NCBI RefSeq assembly: GCF_910592395.1
Contig: NC_088316.1
Location: 3,038,001 to 3,102,000, forward strand
Length of the DNA: 64,000 nucleotides
DNA from: Lineus longissimus
Taxonomy: Eukaryota > Nemertea > Pilidiophora > Heteronemertea > Lineidae
Reading direction: 5' to 3'
Within the stretch, counting starts at the first letter, position 1, and every line of letters begins with the position of its first letter. Shown here one piece after another: positions 57,950-64,000 of the stretch. Both the position numbers and the translations under genes were made by a program. Under the pieces are notes generated by a model. That model was not told the origin of the DNA. It saw only the letters and a list, made by a program, of their open reading frames with translations, and searched no databases.

Positions 57950-58313
57950 GCAGTCGATCAGTGAATATCTAAGATTCTTTCCGGCACTTCACCATCATTA
58001 TCTCCGAGCAATGCTCTGCTGTGATTGGTGCCGAAGCATTATTTGGATTTTTCGATTGGTCAATACAATATGACGTCATAAAAGTACTGTGACTGTTGTG
58101 AATGTTTGGTATAAGTTTGGGGAAAGAGTCTGATTACAGTAGACGTTGTCATTCGACTTGACTTTAACCCCGGTGAACCTTTCTGAACCAGTAGTTTTCA
58201 GACGAGCTGCACAGTCAGCGCTCCAAACTGAGGATTTCTGACCGTCCTCGATCATTTACTACTGAGTACGCGGTTTATGGCAAGTTGGAAAAAAAACCTG
58301 TATAAGGTATCCG

Positions 58314-58387
58314 ACGCCGATTGTGGGAATCGAACCAGGGACCACTCGACCGCTCCTCCAGAGTCTGAGCCACTAGTCCAAAGCCGC
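58314..58387 (-). repeat. tRNA-derived SINE-like head (best preserved)
   Basis: On the minus strand: A-box-like GTGGCTCAGACTC and a perfect B-box GGTTCGATTCCC about 35 bases later, the spacing of a pol III promoter. It is not a tRNA gene, because no cloverleaf acceptor stem pairs. Confidence 0.5.
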
Positions 58388-58540
58388 GATATCACGAATA
58401 GATTAGAAGCATTTTCGCCGGGATAGAAAAACTCTAGATGCCACTGGTATCTTACCTCCATGTTTTGAGTGTAGCCAGACTACCTGAAGAGGACCAATTG
58501 CAAAGTGTTGATTATCTTTAGACTAACAAACGTCGTTGAT

Positions 58541-58553
58541 AATAAAGAATAAA
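58541..58553 (+). terminator. Possible polyadenylation signals of gene copy 8
   Basis: Two AATAAA hexamers (58541-58546 and 58548-58553), 592 bases after the stop codon and followed by a T-rich stretch. Equivalent hexamers occur in the other units but further away, because mobile elements lie between. Confidence 0.4.
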
Positions 58554-59240
58554 TGCTTTTGTGAACCAATACGGTACATCTTACTTCTAATTGTTTCACT
58601 ATTGACAATCGAATGTAATTACCGTAGCCAAAGACAATATATATTAGTTTTTATATTTCAATCTTTATTGCCTGCTGAAGACAACATTAACAATGCCTGA
58701 AATGTCAATTTCTCTTGCACATTTTACTGAGAAGGCGATCTCATGAATGAACCATTTGAAGCTTCTTTTACTTAGAGTCCTGTCTTGGTGCAGGATTTAT
58801 ATTTACCAGGACCTAGTAATAAGCGTGCGCATGTCGCCCCCATGGTACAACGCTACAACCGTGAGCTGTTGGGTAAGATTTACCCCTGGAGTAGAATATA
58901 TAAATTGCCCCGGTCTTTAAATCACGCGCGTCTATAACAACGAACGATATTGGAAATACCGTAGTTCTATATCCAACCAAGGAAGTAAAATAGTACCTCA
59001 ATGATCCAACATGCGGCGAGATCCTTCTGCAATGTTCCCCTGTCAGGTGAGATCTTCCCATGGGGGAAAATATGTCGCCCCGTAGTTAATCACATTCAGT
59101 TCGGAATAAACGCATTCAACACGGCCAAGGTTCTGCTGATCTGTCACGCATCAAATCTAAGTTCTATCTCGGTCCAAGGGATAAAGATGTGATGAGGATG
59201 AGGAGCGAGGAATCAATGTTTGCCCTTCAATTAAATCTGA
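58554..59240 (+). other. Last lectin-unit flank, ending at 59240
   Basis: Degenerate ~48-bp repeats at about 58795-59070. The unit breaks off at AATTAAATCTGA, and no further lectin exon follows in the window. Confidence 0.45.
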
Positions 59241-59629
59241 CTAGCATATACCCGTGGCGCGGGCTGTTCGAGGTATAAAAATCGGATTGAATGTGTGGGT
59301 GCTGGTATGTTGTGGGTTTGGTGTAAATGGGGGGCTGGTTTGTGAGTAACACTTTTTTCATGAGTGTAATACTTCTTGAAAACGGAACTATGAACCATGT
59401 ACATGATGTACAGGCGTCCACAATGCTAAACCAATTTTCGGAAAACCAAGATGGTGCAGACTGGTGATGTACTCGATATCAGCCAGCGATTAGCGCCAGA
59501 ATGGTTTAAGTTACCGGTGTGTGCGTAAATCTTGTCTCCTGTTGGGTACATTGTGTCCTAAGATGAGCTATTTGCGAATAAATGGCTGTCTCGAGGTGAA
59601 AAAGGAGCATTTTCCCTCAGATATGGGCG

Positions 59630-59684
59630 CCGCCATTTTGCATGCTGGCGTCAGTGACGTCGATTTTGATTGGTGGATGATTGG
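59630..59684. promoter_or_regulatory. YY1 / CRE / CCAAT-like site cluster
   Basis: CCGCCATTTTGC (59630-59641) matches the YY1 consensus on the minus strand. TGACGTCG (59655-59662) is a near-CRE. Two inverted CCAAT boxes (ATTGG at 59669-59673 and 59680-59684) follow. On the minus strand an ATG within the YY1 motif opens MAAPISEGKC, a common arrangement at animal transcription starts. Direction and target gene are unknown. Confidence 0.35.
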
Positions 59685-59916
59685 TTGATAGCGGAGGTGG
59701 GAGGTGGCTCGGCAATTTTCGTGACGGTAATAATGCAGAGAGATTACTGATGGACTTCTCGGCGAAGAGGTTACTTGGAGCTCTCCAGTTGACGTCATCG
59801 CCACAAAGTTGTTATCTATTCCTAAACCACCAAGATATTCGACGTATGACACCCTCGGTGACACTCTTACTTATGATCCACACCTACGAAGCCAAAAGTT
59901 GCAAGAATTCGACGCA

Positions 59917-60046
59917 AGAATATATGTATTGTGGTGGTAGGAATCTAGGTAATTCTAAGCTATTTTAACAAAAGCCCTTACAGGCCTTTTTGTCTCAAAT
60001 TAGCTTAGAAACCCCTAAGAACCAGACACCACAATACATATATTCT
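59917..60046. repeat. 130-bp foldback (MITE-like)
   Basis: Perfect 20-bp arms AGAATATATGTATTGTGGTG (59917-59936) and its complement (60027-60046), with further inner pairing (TTCTAAGCTA against TAGCTTAGAA). The ends of the arms suggest a small foldback element. No target duplication was found. Confidence 0.5.
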
Positions 60047-60401
60047 ATCATTCATGAAATGGTAAGGGAAGCGTTGCAGTGAAATGGTGAGGGAATACTA
60101 GAGTTCAATGGGTTAATGTAATCATGACTTACTGTATTCCAACAGAAAGTACACGTCAATAGCTTTCCAAGGATACATCATTGCAAATATCCATTGAGAA
60201 ATGGCAGAGAAATGAACCCTTGAAGTTCGCACATCTTGACAGTCCCAGCGTATTCCAATAAATGCTGTAGGCCTACAAGACAGCTGTTACAGTGATTAAT
60301 CATTGTTGCTTGAATCTATTGAAAATAATGTTGACAGTGTCTGCATGTACATGGTAACATATGTTACCAAACAATACTCACGTCCCAAAGTATTACAAAA
60401 G

Positions 60402-60529
60402 TCTATTGTTCGTTAATGCGTTTATCCGACAGAATTTCCAGACATTATTTTAACGACCGCAAAAATAATTTTCAGCTCTGAAAATATTTTCTAAAATTCT
60501 GTCGGATAAACGCATTAAGACACAATAGG
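60402..60529. repeat. 128-bp foldback (MITE-like)
   Basis: Perfect 25-bp arms at 60413-60437 and 60494-60518 (core GCGTTTATCCGACAGAATTT), extended outward with a few mismatches to CTATTGT/ACAATAG. No clear target duplication. Confidence 0.55.
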
Positions 60530-61028
60530 CCTTTTCATGTATTTGACAAGCAAAAATAATTAATGACTGCAACATCTGATATGGCCATTGTACAACTGAA
60601 TATCACTATGGTTTAAAGGTAAATGTTATTCTAACGTCACACTTCCTCCATCTGGTGAGATTGTGCGTAACTGAAATCTTCATTCATCTTGCAGACAACC
60701 ACTGGTAGGCCTTAGTTGACGACGACTGTGTCCATTCACATGTACCCTGGTGTGCCCTGGTGACACTGAGTTGTTCAGTTCTTCATGAGCTAGGTGATGA
60801 CGTCATGGGCGGGAATTTTTGAACTACCGGTAGTCAAAGATATATGTAATTCTGCTTAAAGGGATTAGATGCGGTGGTTTATCTGTGTAGTAAGGGGAAT
60901 GATGTACCAGTTTGACACCATGTGGCGCCACCTGTAGTATTTCTATTTACTGTGGAACCAAGTGGTTTTTAGAGGCCTTAATTTTGCCTGGAAAATGTAA
61001 CATAATTTTACTAGTAAATAAATAGAAA

Positions 61029-62285
61029 ATGGCAACAGGATATTTATTAAATACCGAAAGGGCACATAAGATTCCACTTGGTTTGAAAGCTGAGAGGCAG
61101 CATCATATCATTACTCATAACCCATCATCTGCTAACCCCAAAGAAACACTGTATGTTAGAATACCGGCATTGCGAGAGAATACATTCTTTGTACCTAAAT
61201 CTCTTTATCTGTCTGCTGATGTAACCATTTCTGGTGATTCTAAAAATAGTGTTGTAAATAATCTTGGTAGAAACCTGATTTCAAAGATGGTGGTTAAGTG
61301 GGGAACAGAGCAGATATTTGACCTTGACGAATACAGTCATTATTCTACATTTAAAGATCTGTGGTTTACAGAAGAAGAAAGAAATGATAGAGTTTTTCAG
61401 GGTATTCAGTCAAAAAATCTTAGAGAATTAAGATCAGGAGTCGCTGAAGCTGATGTCACTGGAGAAACAGCTAATGAAAAGACTTTAAAGAAAGTGTTTG
61501 ACAAGAAGTACAAAATACCATTAGATTTTGAACTATTCCATCATCATGCTCCATTTTACAAGTTTCCAATTCAAGAAGATGTGATTATTGAAATAACTTT
61601 AGCACCAAAGGAGGAAATCATAGTCACCACAAACACAGCTAGCATGGGCTACAAACTAGAGAATGTTTGTTTTGAATACGACACGGTTACTAATAAGATG
61701 ATTGCTAGTCAATTGAGTAACAAGTACAATTCTGGATTCTCAATATTTTATGATTGGGTAGACCATTTTAAGACAGTCAATGTTACTGCTAATGAAACAC
61801 TAATTAATGAGAACATCAACTTTCCAAGAATGTCTATTAAAGGATTATTATTACTATTTGTGTCTGACTATGTAGATGGAGCTAGAGATTCAGAGAAGTT
61901 TGAAAACCCTAACATAAGTAAAGTGCAGATCACAATAGAGGGTGTTGCCAATCAGGTGTTCCCAGAAGGAATGAGAATGATGGATCAATGGGAGGAGATC
62001 AAGAAACATTTTATGTCTGAAGATTTGAAGAAAACTCATGACTGTAACATGACCATGGAGAAATACTATGGTGATTCTAATCACTATGGTTTATGGTTGG
62101 ACCTGAGAACTTCTGAGGATAATTGCCTTCACGGATCAGGAAAGAAGCTCCAGAACACAAAAGATTGTATTCAATTATCTATTACAAAGAAATCTGGAAA
62201 GGGACCATACAAAATGCACATATTCGTGGTTTCTGACGCCCAGGTAAACATCCAGAATTCTCAGATTGCTTCACTCCAGCACTGA
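61029..62285 (+). CDS. Putative major capsid protein of a Polinton-like element (418 aa)
   Basis: ATG 61029, preceded by TAAATAAATAGAAA as in fragment 1. The composition is mainly beta-strand, without signal peptide or membrane segment. Recognisable blocks are VVNNLGRNL, KWGTEQIFDLDEYSHYS, FQGIQSKNLRELRSG, HHAPFYKFPI and RMSIKGLLLLFV. The pattern resembles a widespread group of invertebrate element proteins regarded as double-jelly-roll capsid (hexon-like) proteins. Length and adjacency to a penton-like gene fit this. It would form the icosahedral shell. The assignment is from memory of the family; a structure prediction would decide it. Confidence 0.55.
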   Translation: MATGYLLNTERAHKIPLGLKAERQHHIITHNPSSANPKETLYVRIPALRENTFFVPKSLYLSADVTISGDSKNSVVNNLGRNLISKMVVKWGTEQIFDLDEYSHYSTFKDLWFTEEERNDRVFQGIQSKNLRELRSGVAEADVTGETANEKTLKKVFDKKYKIPLDFELFHHHAPFYKFPIQEDVIIEITLAPKEEIIVTTNTASMGYKLENVCFEYDTVTNKMIASQLSNKYNSGFSIFYDWVDHFKTVNVTANETLINENINFPRMSIKGLLLLFVSDYVDGARDSEKFENPNISKVQITIEGVANQVFPEGMRMMDQWEEIKKHFMSEDLKKTHDCNMTMEKYYGDSNHYGLWLDLRTSEDNCLHGSGKKLQNTKDCIQLSITKKSGKGPYKMHIFVVSDAQVNIQNSQIASLQH

Positions 62286-62342
62286 GGTGCTGCAAGAACA
62301 AAGTTCGCTCCAACACTGAAACAAAGTTCGCTCCAACACTGA
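62270..62342 (+). repeat. Triplicated 3' end of the capsid gene
   Basis: CACTCCAGCACTGA (62272-62285), which includes the stop codon, is followed by CGCTCCAACACTGA at 62306-62319 and 62329-62342, the latter two within a direct repeat beginning ACAAAGTTCGCTCC. Confidence 0.7.
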
Positions 62343-62386
62343 ATACTAGATAAATGAGTTTTATTAGTGATTTTCTAAGTAATTAA

Positions 62387-62623
62387 ATGGATACACCAGG
62401 AAAGAAAGATATCATAAATACACTGTATCAAAGTTTACTGTTGGCATCAACAACAATTGGTTACTCTATGTTACTGAAAAGGTTCTTGAGAATCAATATT
62501 GGTCCCCCAAGTCAGACCGACCTAGAGGAAATTATTAAACTGGGAGGAACTGTAGCTATTAGTAATGGAACATTAGAGTACCTTTACGATCAAGGAATCC
62601 TACCCAGAAATATTATGAAGTAA
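62387..62623 (+). CDS. Small membrane protein of Polinton-like element (78 aa)
   Basis: ATG 62387. Hydrophobic segment at about residues 12-28 (LYQSLLLASTTIGYSMLL), then a basic patch and a soluble part ending LPRNIMK. The counterpart in fragment 1 is at the same place, which supports it as a real gene. Function unknown; a virion membrane or assembly factor is possible. Confidence 0.6.
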   Translation: MDTPGKKDIINTLYQSLLLASTTIGYSMLLKRFLRINIGPPSQTDLEEIIKLGGTVAISNGTLEYLYDQGILPRNIMK

Positions 62624-62680
62624 GAATAATTTACTTATTTGATAAAAGCTAAATTTGAAAACGAAAATTTGCTTAAGTAA

Positions 62681-63448
62681 ATGGTTACTGTAATGAACAT
62701 AGATTCAAGTGACTATCCAGATCAGAGTTCAAGTGATTTAACAGTCAATCTCAAGACTGAAATTCAGGATGCATGTAGCATCACTTTAACTTTTGCAGTA
62801 ATACCTTGTACATTCTACAACATAAGTGCAGCCAGGGAGAATAACCGAATCAAAGTTAAGGGGTTTGATGTGGCAGAGATTACGCTACCAGATGGTCTCT
62901 ATGACCTACAGAGCTTTTCAAAAGTATTTGCGGATAAGTTGAAAGAAAATAGTATGAGTAGAGGTGCTGTCAGATTTGACCTTGAAGAACCAACAGGTAA
63001 GGCCATCTTACACTTCCTAAAGAGAAAAAATGAGGCGCATTATCAGATCTATTTTATTGGTAAAAGTAATGAATTATTTGGCATGAAATCAGAATGGCCT
63101 TACCCTTTAGACAATAAAAGTAAGGATGATGTTGTAAGCGAGAAACCCATCAATTTTAGACCAATTAACCATTTTGTTTTTCACTGTGACATAATCGAAT
63201 CTAATAGTGTATTAAGTAATGGTGAAGCATCTGATGTGCTAACCACAAGACCAATAAAGGAAGCTAATTTTGGGGATTTAATAGCATACACATTTGAGAA
63301 ACCAATAGCAATTCCCTGTAAACCAAGATTCAATAAGCTGAATATTCGCTTAACTGATGAAAAAGGTGAAATCATCGATCTTAATGGTCATAATGTACAG
63401 TACCAATTGGTATTAACTCGAGCTATGCTCTCAGGGACACATCATTGA
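62681..63448 (+). CDS. Putative minor capsid (penton-like) protein (255 aa)
   Basis: ATG 62681; a second ATG follows four codons later. The N-terminus (NIDSSDYPDQSSSDLTVNL) resembles the short opening strand common in penton/minor capsid proteins of Polintons and related viruses. The rest is beta-rich without membrane segments. The order after the capsid gene fits a single-jelly-roll penton that closes the five-fold vertices. The last codons contain the gene-end motif TCGAGCTATGCTCTCAGG (63418-63435). Confidence 0.55.
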   Translation: MVTVMNIDSSDYPDQSSSDLTVNLKTEIQDACSITLTFAVIPCTFYNISAARENNRIKVKGFDVAEITLPDGLYDLQSFSKVFADKLKENSMSRGAVRFDLEEPTGKAILHFLKRKNEAHYQIYFIGKSNELFGMKSEWPYPLDNKSKDDVVSEKPINFRPINHFVFHCDIIESNSVLSNGEASDVLTTRPIKEANFGDLIAYTFEKPIAIPCKPRFNKLNIRLTDEKGEIIDLNGHNVQYQLVLTRAMLSGTHH

Positions 63449-63470
63449 AATTAAAATTCATTGGAATTAA

Positions 63471-63929
63471 ATGGCTGGCATTGGCATGTTATTTGGATCT
63501 GCAATAATCAATGGATTAGCATTCACTGGATCCGGTTACCTTTTTAAAAAACTAGACAAGAATGGCTATGAGACTGAAGTGAAAAGACATGATTTGGCTC
63601 AGGAGCAATTACAGAAGGCCTCCACAGAATGGGATGAGCATAGGAAAAGTACCATTGACTTCGTTAATCTTGAATTAAAGAGAGAAAGAGACGCTTCTAT
63701 TGATTTTAACAATACTGATTCAGCACTTACTGTTTACAATCATTTACATCCAGAAAGAACTATTGTACTACCTCAGCGACCACAATTAAGTGATTACTAC
63801 CAACCTAGTGATGAAATGAAGGAATACGAGTACCTATGGATTATCCTAGGACTTAGTGGTTTAGGGTTAATAATTTATTATTTTACTAGGGTTAGAAAGA
63901 CTAAGACCACTGATCGGACACAGTCCTGA
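63471..63929 (+). CDS. Polinton-like membrane protein (152 aa)
   Basis: ATG 63471. Glycine-rich hydrophobic N-terminus (about 3-25), a charged helical middle (about 30-85), then a proline-containing linker and a C-terminal membrane segment (about 122-142, YLWIILGLSGLGLIIYYF) followed by a short basic tail. The arrangement suggests a membrane-anchored virion protein. The broken counterpart is at 17870-18067. Function not known. Confidence 0.6.
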   Translation: MAGIGMLFGSAIINGLAFTGSGYLFKKLDKNGYETEVKRHDLAQEQLQKASTEWDEHRKSTIDFVNLELKRERDASIDFNNTDSALTVYNHLHPERTIVLPQRPQLSDYYQPSDEMKEYEYLWIILGLSGLGLIIYYFTRVRKTKTTDRTQS

Positions 63930-63961
63930 TGATCGGACACAGTCCTGAGAGCATAGCTCGA
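63912..63961 (+). repeat. Stop-codon duplication and inverted gene-end motif
   Basis: GATCGGACACAGTCCTGA occurs at 63912-63929 (ending in the stop codon) and again at 63931-63948. Overlapping it, 63944-63961 is the exact reverse complement of the 18-nt motif at 63418-63435, so the membrane-protein gene lies between inverted copies of the motif. Confidence 0.75.
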
Positions 63962-64000
63962 TCAGAATCGGGACTAAGATTTTTGATGTGAAAGAGTAAA

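Larger units (their letters stand above)
59241..61028. other. Sequence unrelated to the lectin unit
   Basis: It begins with CTAGCATATACCCGTGG and contains a promoter-like cluster near 59630-59684 and two hairpin repeats (59917-60046 and 60402-60529). A frame open from about 59735 to 59940 ends in RIYVLWW and might be an exon, but I do not recognise it. The last 200 bases lead into the capsid gene and may already belong to the Polinton-like element. Confidence 0.4.
61029..64000 (+). mobile_element. Polinton/Maverick-like element 2, structural gene block (continues past window)
   Basis: Four closely spaced intact genes on one strand, in the same order as the broken fragment at 9986-18094. No terminal repeat, polymerase, integrase, ATPase or protease gene is seen before the window ends, and the left boundary is uncertain. 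Intact frames against the multiple lesions of fragment 1 suggest this copy arrived or was active more recently. Confidence 0.65.

Noticed and set aside
58314-58387. Possible functional tRNA gene on the minus strand
   Set aside because: A- and B-box-like sequences are present, but no acceptor or anticodon stem forms. It fits a SINE head better.
1-64000. CRISPR arrays, bacterial operons or prophage
   Set aside because: No regularly spaced repeats with unique spacers and no ribosome-binding-site organisation. All long genes are eukaryotic host or eukaryotic mobile-element genes.

Overview
The window is animal genomic DNA: genes are split by GT-AG introns in consistent phases, there is no bacterial gene organisation, and more than half of the sequence is nested transposable elements. 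The element mix (pogo-like and hAT-like DNA transposons, a DIRS retrotransposon, Polinton/Maverick-type virus-like elements) together with F-type lectin genes suggests a marine invertebrate, perhaps a deuterostome such as an echinoderm, hemichordate or lancelet. That guess rests on impression, not on a diagnostic marker.

The host content is one tandem gene family, all on the + strand. Each gene has four coding exons joined in phase 1: E1 signal peptide (166 nt), E2 first half of an F-type lectin (fucolectin-like, F5/8 type C fold) domain (231 or 234 nt), E3 second half (246 nt), E4 a PAN/apple-like domain ending in the stop codon (203 nt). Copies start at or before 1 (E3-E4 only), 7659 (E4 frameshifted), 18203 (E1-E2 only), 20838 (intact, 282 aa), 25179, 36430, 44251 and 56183. 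Only the 20838 copy keeps the normal E2 splice donor, and with it the sugar-binding R-x-D-x4-R motif. The other six copies with an E2 share a 12-base loss at that point.

Mobile DNA fills the introns and spacers. A pogo/Tigger-like transposon sits at the same place in intron 2 of three genes (ends at 745, 37419-39934, 45236-47763), so it was multiplied with the host by a tandem duplication of about 7.8 kb. A complete 6.55-kb DIRS element (29109-35660) has gag-like, RT/RNase H and tyrosine recombinase genes, inverted terminal repeats and an internal complementary region that records its circle junction. An hAT-like non-autonomous element with 8-bp target duplications occurs twice complete and four times as a right-hand remnant. 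An unclassified hairpin-bearing element occurs at 3414-6014 and 13783-17832. A 4.1-kb island (51836-55939) combines a short-TIR element with large inverted repeats that carry a duplicated promoter and first-exon-like segment.

Two Polinton-like fragments are present. Fragment 1 (9986-18094) is decayed and split by the hairpin element. Fragment 2 (61029 to the window end) has intact genes for a putative major capsid protein, a small membrane protein, a putative minor capsid/penton protein and a second membrane protein. Gene ends in both carry a shared 18-nt motif or short duplications across the stop codon, which I did not recognise from known Polintons. Every spacer is accounted for below as conserved unit flank, a named repeat, or sequence in which nothing was recognised.
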